From Sclerotiophoma versabilis (Eukaryota; Ascomycota; Dothideomycetes; Pleosporales; Didymellaceae), in contig JAAROD010000054.1 in assembly GCA_012274445.1 (NCBI GenBank), positions 1,178,001 through 1,242,000 of the forward strand: DNA of 64,000 nucleotides, read 5' to 3'. The notes below the pieces were generated by a model. It saw nothing but the letters and a program-made list of their open reading frames with translations. It had not been told where the DNA came from and made no database searches. The translations under genes were made by a program, and so were the position numbers. Below are positions 33,500-45,600 of the stretch, in pieces. How positions within the stretch are numbered: the stretch's first letter is position 1; every line of letters starts with the position of its first letter.

Positions 33500-33832
33500 A
33501 TGTGCCTTTTCTTCATGATAGTTCGATTGAATGAGCCGGAGACGCCCAAGAAAGTTCAACATCATTGCAAGTGCCGTAAAAAAAGGATTTTTGAGCGTAT
33601 TCAAGGCTTCTTTCAAGCTTGGTCCACGCAAACAACACCTCCGAGGCAGAGGGGCCCGTACTCTCCATTATCCTGCCATCCTCCATCCTCGAGTCTATTC
33701 CACTTCAGTGACAGGCAATCCTTCCAGTGCGAGCATCCGCCGAGGATTGCAGAAGAAGACCTCACCGGCTGTAGTGATATCTCGAGCGATGATAGTAGTG
33801 ATACGACGACATTAGTGGAAACCATATCATGA
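33500..33832 (+). CDS. Possible small protein, 110 aa
   Basis: ATG at 33500 opens a 110-codon frame with a basic first half and a Ser/Asp-rich C-terminus (CSDISSDDSSDTTT). An alternative ATG frame at 33531-33815 overlaps it (MSRRRPRKFNIIASAVKKG). No evidence chooses between them, and neither may be real. Confidence 0.25.
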   Translation: MCLFFMIVRLNEPETPKKVQHHCKCRKKRIFERIQGFFQAWSTQTTPPRQRGPYSPLSCHPPSSSLFHFSDRQSFQCEHPPRIAEEDLTGCSDISSDDSSDTTTLVETIS

Positions 33833-34777
33833 AGGACAGGACTTGTAAAGACTCAGGAACAGTACTTTTGACTCTAAGTGTTATTAGAGTGACAGAAACG
33901 GAAAAATATTTACTGTAAACCAAGCAAGTCCGCCCCACGGGCTAAGAGTGTGATTCTGAACCCGATTGAAACGTTCGTAATGTGAGTGAAATAGGTCGGA
34001 CGATGACCCAAGGACTGGCCCTTGGTTCTGGTCGAGTAACACGGAAGTTGCATTGATGATCTTATTCACTCAAGGCTGCAGGAAGCGGTCGTCGTTGCCT
34101 GGACAGCAAATCTGGGTGTAGGTCTCCTCGCTTTACCTCCACTAGTGGCGCAAGAATAAACCAAGGTTGCATCGTGCCAGCCATGTGAATGTTGCGAGGC
34201 TGCAAAGTCTCACGAGCTGCCTAGAATAGCAGCCTGCAAGGCATATGTGTCTTGCAGCTTTCCTATAAAATAAGGCCAATAAAGATCCCAAGTAGTTGCC
34301 AATGAATTGATGGATTGCAGAGTGACTTGAATACCGCCCTGCATGATACGTAGCATAATCGTGTGACAGCGCAGGAGCAGTGAGCGCTCTCAAGCTATCA
34401 AATGGTTGTTACACAGCTTTAGCGTCAACTTGAATGCGAGAAATACTTTCGCCTGTTTTGCCTTGTTCTTCTTGCCAGCTCATTTGTTGATCTACGTTAG
34501 TTTGTGTAATTCACAACCCAAGACTCTCAAGTTTTGAAACACTTGTGCGTTGAACCTGCATGTCTTCTGCTCCTACTAGGCTGCAAGATTCTAGCCTACA
34601 CTTCAGTTGACCTGCCAACTGCAAATACGGTTAGTAGACGCGTCCACTGTTGAGCGAAATGTATTGATTCGCTGATCTAAGATTGGAGTAAGATGCAAAC
34701 TTTACGGATTTTCAGTTTACATCTCTTCTACCACAACTCACGCAAAGCTTCACCTTCTGAACAAAGCAGCTCTATCT
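33833..34777. other. Intergenic region upstream of Myb gene
   Basis: No supported coding sequence. Likely holds the promoter of the Myb-like gene at 34778. Confidence 0.4.
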
Positions 34778-37097
34778 ATGTCAACCTCAAATCCTTCTCT
34801 GTGCGCTGATGTTTGTCCGCCGGATGTACAACTTATTGGACTAGATGCAGTCTGCGACAATCAACCAGACAAAGGACCTGCCGCAAGACTGACCCGATGG
34901 CGTTCTAAGGAAGATGAACTTTTAGCCATGCTTTATAACGAAGGATTGAAATGGGACGACATCGCTAAACGCTTTCCGGGGCGAAGCTCCATGGCCTGCA
35001 GGTTGCGCTTTCGGGTCTTGCGCGGTCGCGACACAGGCCGGCAAGGTCAATTACGAAGACATCCTTCCAAGATACAGAATCTATGGTGTGCTGATGATGA
35101 AAAGACTCTGATTGAGTTGCGTAGTAAGCGCTTGAACTGGAACGACATCGCTACACGCTTTCCAGGACGAAGCACGGCAGCATGCTTCTCGCACTACAGA
35201 AGAATAAAGCCGCATGGCCAATTAGATAGTCGTACCTACAAATCAATCCGCTCGTGGACTTCCGACGAAGACAGAACTTTGAGGTGGTTAAGTAGTAAAA
35301 GCACGCGATGGGAAAATATTGCTACCTACTTTCCAGGACGAACCCCGAAAGCGTGCCGAGAGCGCTACTACACGGTGATTCGCCAGAAAGGGGGGGATAA
35401 CCTCTCAAAGCTTTATAGTTCGTAAGTGGACATCGTGGTTCTTGATTCTTCAGTGACTTCTTTGTCCGTCCGAACTGTATGATATACTGCCCTGTTTATA
35501 ATTCGCAATCTCGCTAAGAGACGCTTTTGTCCTTAGATAGCTTACTGACAGCGATTTAGCTCTTATGGTGTGTTAAGCAAAGAGGTGGATACTGAAATGG
35601 ATATCTCGCAGGAGTCAGTTGAGCCTATGCCCTTTCAACCGGGCCAGCAAGGACTTGGAGCGGGCGGCAATGCCCCCATCTCCCAGCCATTTTCATCGAG
35701 CAGCTCTCCTTGCCAAAGTGCTACTTTGGTTGTGCCAACCCCTACATCTACGGTACACGGTCACAGCCCTGTCAACGTAGCTCAACTGGAGCCCAACTCT
35801 TTGCCTTTACGAAACTATCGAAACGACGACGGACGATGGATTTCCCTCGTACCGCCTCCGCTACTGCAGACAGAATACAATACTGTGGAACTTCTGGTGA
35901 GTGGGCTGAACATGACGCATGCTCCTGGTTTGCTACTAAAAACTAACATTCAACTTTGTGAACAGAACCATACCAAAGATTCGATCCAAGCTGGCCACAT
36001 TCTTGCCGCAGACCGTGGTGAACATAGAAGAAACCTTTCTTCCTGTCCAAGTACGGCTCGGACCACAAGTTGTATCTCTGACTCACCAGAGCTCCACTTG
36101 ACGAAGACATGGTACTCTCGCCTGGAACAAAGATATGACAGCTTGCGGGATACGATAGGCTCGTTATCTTTGGTAACCGACAGACCTTTTACAGGTTCTG
36201 GCTTCTCACCAACTTCAAACAATGAACCGAGCATCGTAATGATGAAGGCACAGTTCGCTCATCTAAACCAACAGGACCACAGCTTGCTGGAGATGATGGA
36301 GTCGACAAGATCGGTTGCCCAAAAGCTACTTGGCCCACTGCCAGATCAAGTATCTACAACACCATGCCTTCTGGTAACACGAAATTCAACGGTGTATGAG
36401 CAAGCCAAACAATCATCCTTCAATGATCTTGAGTTAGAAACTGCAGAAGGCCTAGTCACGAGCAAGTGAGCTGGATCTGCGTACGATACCACAAGCACAA
36501 TCGACTGTTCGGTTCTGAATGACAGCGCCAAAGCTATGGCTCCAGATGGCCAAGAACAGAGTAATGATGGTGTACCGAAGCGAGCCAACAAGAAGAATGA
36601 CGAAGGTCCTTCTTTGCCTTCCAACATTGATGCAAGGCTGTTCAACTTGCTGACGAACAGCCAAAATGTAGACACACAAGCCTACGATTCGGCAGATACG
36701 CCTCGCAAAAAGCGAGATGTTTCGGAGCTTCGGCAATGCACCAACGAACGTCGCGATTCCTCTGTTCCGAACAGTGTCGTCTCGTCAAGCGTGTGTGTTT
36801 TGTCAGATAAGGAGGATAAATCGCACGACGAGGGTGCCAAGGATAACTCTTGTGAATACATGCGTGCGAATTGTAGTTCTGTCGGGAAATGCAAATCGAA
36901 GTAAGTGAGATTGAACACCGTGTTCAGAAGACCACCTCACGAACCTATACAGCAGTCCAATAACGCCGATGAACAAACACACAGTAAGAAGTTCTTGTGG
37001 ATCTCAACCCTGTAAGTCACGATTTTCTATCAGTAGCACTTCGTCTGCGAGTGGTGCTAAACTGGTTAGCTTTCATAGACAATCTCAGTCCGAATAG
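34778..37097 (+). CDS. Three-repeat Myb/SANT-domain protein, 689 aa
   Basis: Four exons: 34778-35421, 35560-36465, 36526-36900 and 36953-37097. Introns start GTAAGT, GTGAGC and GTAAGT and end TTTAG, GACAG and TACAG; every junction keeps frame (2070 nt). The N-terminal exon carries three Myb/SANT repeats at about residues 38-85, 100-148 and 158-205, each with the helix-turn-helix pattern W...DD/ND/ENIAxxFPGRxxxACxxRY (KWDDIAKRFPGRSSMACR, NWNDIATRFPGRSTAACF, RWENIATYFPGRTPKACR). The rest is Ser/Pro/Gln-rich and probably disordered, with a polar C-terminus. This domain set indicates a nuclear DNA-binding transcription factor. The repeats are so alike that internal duplication is likely. Targets unknown. 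Confidence 0.85.
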
Positions 37098-37777
37098 CCC
37101 AGGAGATGGCTACAAAGATTGCTTCTTAGCATCTACGGAGCGATCAAAATACAGGCAACTGAAGAAAACTAGAAACAGTAAGTAATAATTACGCATTCCA
37201 TAATCTGCAGTATATGGTCAACGCTTTTTAAGAACTAAAAGGTATACCAGGTTTCCAAAAAGTCTTGACTCTTGCTGCTGAGTCTGACGCGGTGCCCAGC
37301 AATCTCGATCGCTGGCCACCACAGTCCAATGCTCAACCAAGAAGGAGAAGAAAAAAAGCCTAAAGAAGCGGGCAATGGCCTTCTTATTGAAAGATCACTA
37401 GCTTTGATAAATTTAAGTACTCAAGATATGAATTGGACGATAGGCCTTGCAAAGCGTACGCGTGAGCATTAATTAGAACGTATGTTGGCTGAAGATTGTA
37501 TACTACGATACGATACGACGGCCTACTGGATCTTTCTTCGTTTCCCAACTTACCAGTCCTGCTTTTTCACTTTCGATATTACGAATTCGAAATGCATTTT
37601 CAATGACTCCATGAAACTAACCAGACACCCTCATCACTAATATGCCATCAGCATATATCAGGCAGGTGGCAGTGCATTACATGCTAAGACAATCTCTACT
37701 GTTTACTACCTCTACGAGCTCCTTGACATAGCATCCATTATTTGAAGAACATTCAGTGTCTTGCGCCACTGACTTAC
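37098..37777. other. Intergenic region, nothing supported
   Basis: Short frames without domains. The NB-ARC or other N-terminal domain that usually precedes this class of TPR protein was searched for by eye and not found. Confidence 0.4.
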
Positions 37778-38866
37778 ATGGAAGCGTACGCCGGATGGCA
37801 AGGGAAGAATCGCTCTGCTTCTGGCATCAAAGGTCTCACGATGTCCAGAATCTTTGCGTTAATCACGGGCCCAACCTGGAGGATGCGTAGGAATCCTGCG
37901 AGCGAGTCGGAGCGATGCGATGTTCAGAAGTCCATTTCAGAATTTATCAGCGGCTTATCTTTGAATATGCGCGATCATAAGCCAACCAAAACAACCAGCG
38001 AGGCGTATTACGTTGATACCACACCTTCGATAAGTTTTGACCAGTACGAACTCAGCGTACAGCTCTTAGCTCTGGAATTTCCTAATGGAGAATTCGAAAA
38101 TTGGGAGAAGTGCCTACAGCTATTATCTTATGCTCATAGGTTATACACAGAACGCTGCTTTTTCCCCTCTACATCTGGGTCAACAAGAGCATGGGCTGAG
38201 ATTCTTAGTAATATTGCTTGGTATTCGTGGACAACTGGAGACTACACCACTGCTCAAAGTACTATCTGCGAAGCACTCAATCTTTGTGAAAAAGCTGAAG
38301 GGCTCAGCAAGGAGCAGATGCTGATCAAACTAGAAATCTTAGCAGGGATTCTTCTAAGCCAGAATAAGTACCTTGAGGCAGAACAGGCAAATAGGCTTGC
38401 CTTGCAAGGTTTTCGGAACACGCTGGGTCGGTGCCATCCCTCAACTCTCACGAGCATCAGCAACTTAGCATTAATCCTGGACCGCCAAGGCAGATACGAG
38501 GAATCAGAGAAGCTCAGCCGGCAAGCTATTAAAGAGAGCGCAAAGAGACTTGGGAAGCGTAATATAGACACTATAAAAAGTGTAAGCAATCTCGCGCTAG
38601 TCTTACAGCATCAGGGCAAATACAAAGAAGCCACAAAACTGAGCAGGCAAGTTGTGGATGAGTTTCTGAAAATGCTTGGGCTGCATCATCCTTCAACACT
38701 CACCAGTATGAACAATCTGGCGACGCTGCTGGGATGTCAAGGGAGGCAGCAAGAGGCAGAGAGTCTGAATTGTCAAGCCCTAGAAGGCAAGATCCGTGTG
38801 CTTGGAGTCAATCATCCCTCAACGCTTACTAGCATGGGCAACTGGTTACATTTACGTATGAAATAA
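37778..38866 (+). CDS. Truncated kinesin-light-chain-type TPR protein
   Basis: ATG at 37778 gives 362 residues; the open frame extends 12 codons upstream. After about 90 unrecognised residues the pattern YELSVQLLALEFPNGEFENW and WAEILSNIAWYSWTTGDY matches the region that precedes the TPR array of fungal NB-ARC/TPR proteins. At least four 42-residue kinesin-light-chain-type TPRs follow (HPSTLTSISNLALILDRQGR, NIDTIKSVSNLALVLQHQGK, HPSTLTSMNNLATLLGCQGR). The last repeat breaks off after HPSTLTSMGN, and the frame then ends within 7 codons in unrelated text. The expected P-loop NTPase is absent. It is therefore either a remnant of an NLR-type gene cut at both ends or a short TPR protein. Confidence 0.65.
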   Translation: MEAYAGWQGKNRSASGIKGLTMSRIFALITGPTWRMRRNPASESERCDVQKSISEFISGLSLNMRDHKPTKTTSEAYYVDTTPSISFDQYELSVQLLALEFPNGEFENWEKCLQLLSYAHRLYTERCFFPSTSGSTRAWAEILSNIAWYSWTTGDYTTAQSTICEALNLCEKAEGLSKEQMLIKLEILAGILLSQNKYLEAEQANRLALQGFRNTLGRCHPSTLTSISNLALILDRQGRYEESEKLSRQAIKESAKRLGKRNIDTIKSVSNLALVLQHQGKYKEATKLSRQVVDEFLKMLGLHHPSTLTSMNNLATLLGCQGRQQEAESLNCQALEGKIRVLGVNHPSTLTSMGNWLHLRMK

Positions 38867-39783
38867 GTAACATCCCCCCCTGTGAGACGAAAAGCCCACT
38901 TCATCCCTCGAAAGGAACCATCTGTCCCGTCGACCTGCCGTTTTCCTCTCATCACCATCTACATTTGGCTGTCATCCTCATCTAGATAATGACTCTACTA
39001 ACTGAACACTGTACTTCTAGGCTCGTAGAGGCACAGATGCCTCGTGTTCTGCGTCTGTTATACCTTCAGTCTCCCCCCAGCGCTCAGCTTTCGTCTTCGC
39101 GCTCGCGATCCCCATTTTGCCCAAGGATCTTCGTCTGGTCTAAGGTGCGTCCCTAAGTGAAGAGGCACACTGTGTCCCGAGACAGGTCGATGGCTCGGAG
39201 CTTCGGCACTATCGATGTGCACCTTTTTAGAGCTGTCGTTCAAGCGCGCTGACAAACATGTACGCCTCTATCAGGCTGATGGCCTCCGGTTGATATCTCT
39301 CTGGTGTTGACTGTGTTATCGTTCGTTGCATCGACGCTCTTCAACTGCCCTTCCACAACCACCCCCTGTCCGTTCGTGATTTTTAGGGTGTCTACGGAAA
39401 CCGGAAGGTCGATTTAGAAGTGCGGTCTCTGAGGTTCAATTTCCCGGAATTTTAGGGTCACTCCGGCATGAATAAGTAATGCCGGGACCTCCGTCGTCTG
39501 GGGTAGACGAACCCTGCAACAGGCCCGGGCCATTAGATCGAGCAAGTGGCTCTTGGCATGCATGAACTCGCATTACAGCCACTACAGTCAGCATGTATTC
39601 TAATGTAAAGATTCCAGTTTTGTTACGCTAAGGCGTCGCTGTGAAAGCCTTAGAATAGATGTGGCGCATGCTCCTAGCTTTCTAGAAACATCTACGAGTG
39701 TTACGTGCGTGCGCACAGCCGCCATTGTTTCAGTCTGCTTGGATGCTTCTCGTGATTCCTCCTCCCATCCATACACGTCCGCC
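38867..39783. other. Region between TPR remnant and transposase
   Basis: No gene. Probably includes the 5' end of the pogo-type element, but I could not match terminal inverted repeats with the right flank. A small hairpin CCGGCAT-gaataagta-ATGCCGG occurs near 39463-39486. Confidence 0.4.
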
Positions 39784-41526
39784 ATGACGGACAAGGCCAG
39801 TCGTGTCCTGGCGCAGCCCGTTCTTCCTGGCTTGTCCAACTCATATCGTGCTCGCGCAGACCGTGGTGAAGTTCCCCACACGACCCTTCATCACCGTGCG
39901 CGCGGCCGTCGCTCAATCGAGGAGAAGGCTCAAAGCTAACAGTATCTCACGCCTTACGAGGAGGACGCTCTGGTTTATTTTCTCTTACAAATGTCTGATC
40001 TCGGGCAGCCCGTGCGGATCAAGTTTATACGTTTTCTAGCCTTTTGCGTTGCGCGCCAGCGACCCGAGACTGACCAGCCTTTAAAGCCGCCCGGTAAAAA
40101 CTGGACTTAAGGCTTCGAGACACGTCACCCAGAGACACAAGCGAGAAGAGTCAAGGCATTGGACTGGAATCGCCATGAAAAGAACACTTACTGGAAGATA
40201 ACGCACTGGTTTGAGGTCGTAGGGAGGGTGCTCCAAGACCCGGCTATCTCGAAGGAGAACGTGTACAATATGGACGGGACCGGCGTTATGCTGTCGATGC
40301 TAAGTTCGGTCAAAGTCTTGGTAGGTAAGGATGACATGCGAGACTACAGAGGTGCGCGCGTTAAACGCACAATGGTGACTGCAATCGAATGCATTAGCGG
40401 CGATGGTAGGTATCTGAACCCTATGATCATCTGGCCAGCCACGACTCACCGAAGTAACTGGACTACATTCCCCACCCCCGGCTGGCAGTACGCCTGCTCT
40501 GAGACTGGGTACACAGACTCATACATCAGTCTGCAGTGGCTCACGCGCGTGTTTGATCCGGAGACGAAGGAACGAGCTAACAACAAGCCACGCGTACTTA
40601 TCTGTGATGGCTTTGGTACGCATGAAACTTTGGAGATCTTGGAGTTTTGCTTTGCAAATAACATCATTCTGTGTCGTCTCCCTTCTTATACTTCTCACAA
40701 GCTTCAGCCCTGCGACGTCGCCGTGTTCGCACCCCTCAAAGCAGCTTACCGGGAGCAAGTCGAACGGCTCGAGCGCGGAGGCGTCAACACAATCGGCAAA
40801 GAGCATTTTACTTCCCTTTTTAGTCCTGCGAGGAAGAAAGCCTTTACTCTAAAGAACATTATTGCAGGTTTTGCTGCAAGTGGACTGTTTCCCTTCGACC
40901 CAGACAGGGTGCTCAGAAGCATGCCAAAGCCTGTCGTCGACTCCAACGTCCCAAGGATCGACGCCTTGAATGTGAAGGCCTGTACTGAGAACGAAGTACC
41001 GCAGACGCCAGCCACGCCAGTATCATCAGAGGGTCTTATGTCGCTACACAATCTGATCATGAAGCAGGATGCTCGTACTCTTGATGAAACAAGGAGACAG
41101 GACCTGCAGAGACACCTGCAGAAGTATGCCAAAGCTGCACAAGTATCCTTCGCAAAGGGCGCACTCCAGCAGAATCACATCCGACTCTTACTAAAGGTCA
41201 ACGACCAAGCTAAGGTTCGGCGATCGACCAAGCCACTGATCTTGGGAAGAGCAAAAGTCATGGGTTATGATGAGCTCAAGGAGGCGCGAGAAAAGCGTGC
41301 TGAAACAGAGGCGGCAACGAAAGCGAAGGGCAAGGGAAAGCGTGGTCGGAAACGCGCAAATGCTGCGCGGGAAGCAGACGCGGCAGAGCCGAAGCCCAAG
41401 GCGGCGCGAATGAGCAGAGCACAGAAGCTGCCAGTGCCTGCAGATGCGCAAATCAGCGAAACGATCGTAGCAGTGGATGAGGCTGTTCCAGAGCCGTGGA
41501 AAGCCCCAGTGGCGCGTATGTATTAG
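39784..41526 (+). pseudogene. Pogo/Fot-type DDE transposase with two in-frame stops
   Basis: One reading frame from ATG 39784 to TAG 41526, interrupted by TAA at 39937-39939 and TAA at 40108-40110. Both sit where CAA would be expected, i.e. C-to-T at CpA. The N-terminal part has a Psq-type helix-turn-helix (ADRGEVPHTTLHHRARGRR), then YLTPYEEDALVYFLLQMSDL and the CENP-B/Tc5-like segment leading to RHPETQARRVKALDW. The DDE domain is well kept: first Asp in VYNMDGTGVML, second Asp in VLICDGFGTHE, third Asp in HKLQPCDVAVFAPLK. The usual Glu after the first Asp (NxDExG) is Gly here. A basic C-terminus follows (KAKGKGKRGRKRANAARE). Terminal inverted repeats were not found by eye. Not functional as it stands. 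Confidence 0.85.
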
Positions 41527-42600
41527 CGAGAGGTGCGAACGTCATGTTGCTGCTGGGAAATGAGCGTTGGTCAGCTCCAGGTGGCCGCAACATGTGGTTA
41601 TACCGTATACACGGTAACAACGGAACTGAGTTTCACAACGCTGTAGTCGTGACGCAGAAGAGCGCATTGCTGTATACCCACGTAATTCTGCACCTACAAC
41701 GACTGATTGCACTGCCTTCGTGCTCTTTGTCGTGCTCGCTCCCGCCCAGCTGTGATCATGCACCCGGTCTTGTCTTGTGGTGACCATTTGCGCTGTCGCC
41801 GTGCCCGACCACAAGGCGACCGTATCTGTGACAAGCCGATACGCCGCCTCGAATAGCAAGAGTCGGATGCGTAGAGTCGAAAGAGCTGACAACACGCTCG
41901 CATGAAGGGAGGACGGCAGTGCGCCTCGGAATGGGTGACTGCGGTAAAGCGAGCGGAGGGTAGATACGGTCGACTGCACTAGCAGCTTGTCGCATGCGCC
42001 AAGGAGCAAACATCGGATGGAGGCATTGTCTTGCGCTGTGGTTGGCAGCAGTCGTGGCTGCGCAATGTGCAGCTTGCAAGGTCAGGGTGTTTCTTAGCAA
42101 AGACCAGCGTGCTGCACGGACCGCTGGAGCTTTGCTGTCCCCTTCGCAAAAATCAGCTCTTGCCCTTTCACAAATGCAATCGAAGCGAAGCTACACGCAG
42201 GTCTATGCGTTAATACCTGTCGCCTTTCCATATCACACATCATATCGATAAGCAAGTGCTACCTTCCTGGTTGCAGTCGTGGCTCAGTGCTTCCTTCGCG
42301 CGGTCATGCGTGGTCAGCCGTGCTTCAGCCTCACGCCGTGGCACAGGCTGCGCCCGCCGCTCTGAATACTTTAGTGACAGCCTGCCCTAATCACCAGCAT
42401 TCTGATATGCAGCTCGTCGCAGCTCTGTTCTCTCCTTTGCTGTAGTCAACACTCTTCTTTTGCAATCGCAACAAACTCGACAGCTGAAATCCCTACACCC
42501 AGTGCGACCAGGGCGCTTCGCAACACCGAATCCTTCGGCCTGCCTCGAGGCTACGAGATCTTCCTCTGCCGCTCGCGCATACCGAACAAACCACAACTCG
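41527..42600. other. Region between transposase and NLR gene
   Basis: Overlapping shadow frames only. It should contain the right end of the pogo-type element and the promoter and 5' leader of the NLR gene. An imperfect palindrome ACCGTATACACGGT lies near 41603. Confidence 0.4.
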
Positions 42601-45600
42601 ATGCGATTGTTGTACATCGCGAGCGACGGGAGGCTCAGATGGGCGAAGGAGTACATTGGCAACGAGAAGGTTCCTGACTATGGGATTCTTTCGCACACCT
42701 GGGGGGAGCAGGAGGTGATCTTTGATGATCTGAAGAACCTCAACAGTACAGAGGACATTGGTGCAAAGAGCAAGGCTGGTTGGGACAAGATTTGCTTCTG
42801 CGCGCAACAGACCAAGCGTGACGGTTTGGACCACTTCTGGGTTGACACTTGCTGCATCGACAAGTCGAACAGCCAAGAGCTCCAAGAAGCGATCAACTCC
42901 ATGTTCCGCTGGTACCAAAACGCGAAGAAGTGTTATGTCTACCTCTCAGATGTCGGGTGTAACATTTCCGATGCAGATAGTGAATCATGTCGTAGGTGGA
43001 AACCGGCCTTCAAGAAGAGCAGATGGTTTACCAGAGGCTGGACACTCCAGGAACTTCTTGCTCCTGCATCGGTCGCATTTTATTCGAAAATAGGAGAGCC
43101 GTTGGGGGACAAGCAGTCCCTAAGAGACACAATACACGAGATTACAGGAATACCTGTTGAAGCTCTACTAGGGAGTAGACTGTCCGACTTCAGCGTAGAC
43201 GACCGTTTCTCTTGGGCAGAAGAGCGCCAGACAACGCGCGAAGAAGACAAAGCATACTGTCTGCTGGGCATATTTGGGGTCCATCTACCGCTGATCTATA
43301 GCGAAGGTGAGGAAAACGCATCTTATCGGTTGAGAGAGGCGGTTGCTACGAAGGAGAACAAAGGCCGCAGCCGAAGCCAAGAAGAAAGGCTTGGCAAGAT
43401 CTGCACCTGGCTCTCAGCGCCTGACCCATCCACAAACTACTACAAAGCGCACAAGCAGCGGCAGGGTGAGACTGGACTCTGGCTGCTGCATAACGCAAGG
43501 TTTGCAGAGTGGAAGGAGAGTGCTGCGTCACGGCTGTGGCTGTATGGGATTCCAGGATGCGGGAAGACTATCCTGAGCTCTACCATCATCCAGCATCTGC
43601 TGCATCACTGCCATGATGACGCTAGGTTGGTGACGGCGTACTTCTACTTCGACTTCAACGATGCACAGAAACAGGATCCAGAGCTGATGCTCCGCTCGTT
43701 GCTCTCCCAGGTGCTGCAGCATTTGGTTACGATACCCAAGGGCGTTGACGCGTTGATCTCAGCTTGCGATAACGGGAAACGACAGCCATCCGTACATGCG
43801 CTTCTGGAGATAATGTCACAGGTGATGCAACGATTCACGCACGTCTACGTTGTTCTTGACGCGCTTGATGAATGTACACAACGCCCAGAGCTGATGGACG
43901 TGCTTGAGACTGTGGCCGGGTGGCAGCTTGACAACGTGCATCTGCTTATGACCAGCCGCAAAGAGCGGGATATTGAGAGCTCTTTGGAGCGTTATATTAA
44001 GGAGGAGGACACTATCTGTCTTCAGAGGGATGTAGTGGATAAAGACATACAACGATACGTTCAACAAAGGCTGTCTGACGATAAGAGTTTGGCAAAATGG
44101 AACAAGGACGCCGCCATCAAGCAAGAGGTTGAGGCTGCACTGATGCGCGGAGCTCGTGGGATGTACGTGTGCTGACCTAGGCCCTACAGAGCTAAGCTGA
44201 CAATAGCGTAGGTTCCGATGGGCCTTATGTCAGCTCGAAATGTTAGCAAAGTGTCGCAATCGAACGACGCTGCGCAAGTCGCTGGCCACTCTGCCGCAAA
44301 CGCTGGACCAGACATACGACCGCATTCTCACTGCTATCAGCGAAGGAGACTGCGAGTACGCGATGCGCATCCTGCAGTGGCTGACGTTCTCTATGCGGCT
44401 GATGTCAGTCGAGGAGGTTGCGGAGGTTGTCGCCATTGACGTGGCGCGTGACCCAGCGTTCGACTGCGATGATGTGCTAGAGGATCCGCTGGAAGCGCTG
44501 AACATCTGCTCGAGTTTGGTCACAATTTCAACAATCCAGGTCCAAGGAAGATCAGACCCTGCCCGGCGGATTATCACTCTCGCACACTATTCTGTCCAGG
44601 AGTACCTTGTGTCTGACAGGATACAACAGGGTCCAGCAAAGCAATACAAGATGCATGAAACCGGAAGTCACGGTATGATAATGAATGGTTGTTTGAAGTA
44701 TCTGCTACAGTTACAGCGGCCATTATCGGAAGAAGTCATTCAGACATCGGCGCTGGCACGGTATGCGGCAGAGTTCTGGAGCAGTCATCTTAGGCAAACA
44801 GGAGAGGACATGGAAAGTCTGAGCCAGCCAGCGATAGGTCTCATGTCGACAGAAAACCCCGCTTACCTCACCTGGATCCAATTGTATGATCCGGACAGTC
44901 CTTGGATGCAACCAGATCTGAGCAAAGGTCTCGGAAGCGTAACAGCGCCGCTTTACTACGCAGCGCTTTTAGGCCTGGATACAATCACGAGCCTGTTGCT
45001 GGACCAAGGCGCTGAGGTCAACATACGAGGCGGACGCTACGGCAACGCACTTCATGCAGCTTCAGTTAAAGGCCACGAGCAGGTAGTCCGGACGCTGATC
45101 AAAGCAGGCGCTGACACCGATGCACGGAATGAAGATTATGGCGACCCACTTCAGGCAGCTTCATACGAAGGCCACGAGCCGATAGTTAAGATGTTAATCG
45201 AAAACAAGGCAGACGTCAACGCACAAGGTGGCAAATACGGCAATGCGCTCCAGTCAGCTTCGGCTGCAGGTCACCAAGCAATAGTACAACTGCTCCTTGA
45301 TAATGGTGCTGATGTCAACAAAAAGGGCGGTCTATATAACAGCGTTCTCAACGCGGCTGCGGCTGAAAGTCATACAGACATAGTCAGGCTTCTGCTTGAG
45401 AATGGTGCTGAGGTCTCGCAACACGATGTTCAAGGGAAAAGTGTCTTGCATCATGCTACCAACAGCGCATATTGTAGCCTCGGCCTCGTCGAGTTCCTGC
45501 TCTCGCAAGGTGCTCCGGTGAACACAACCGACATCGAGAACATGACTCCACTACATTACAGCATCAAGTTCAGCCACGAATCCATAGTAGCATTGCTTCT

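Noticed and set aside
39463..39486. Terminal inverted repeat of the pogo element
   Set aside because: CCGGCAT...ATGCCGG is a local hairpin; no counterpart was found on the right side of the transposase.
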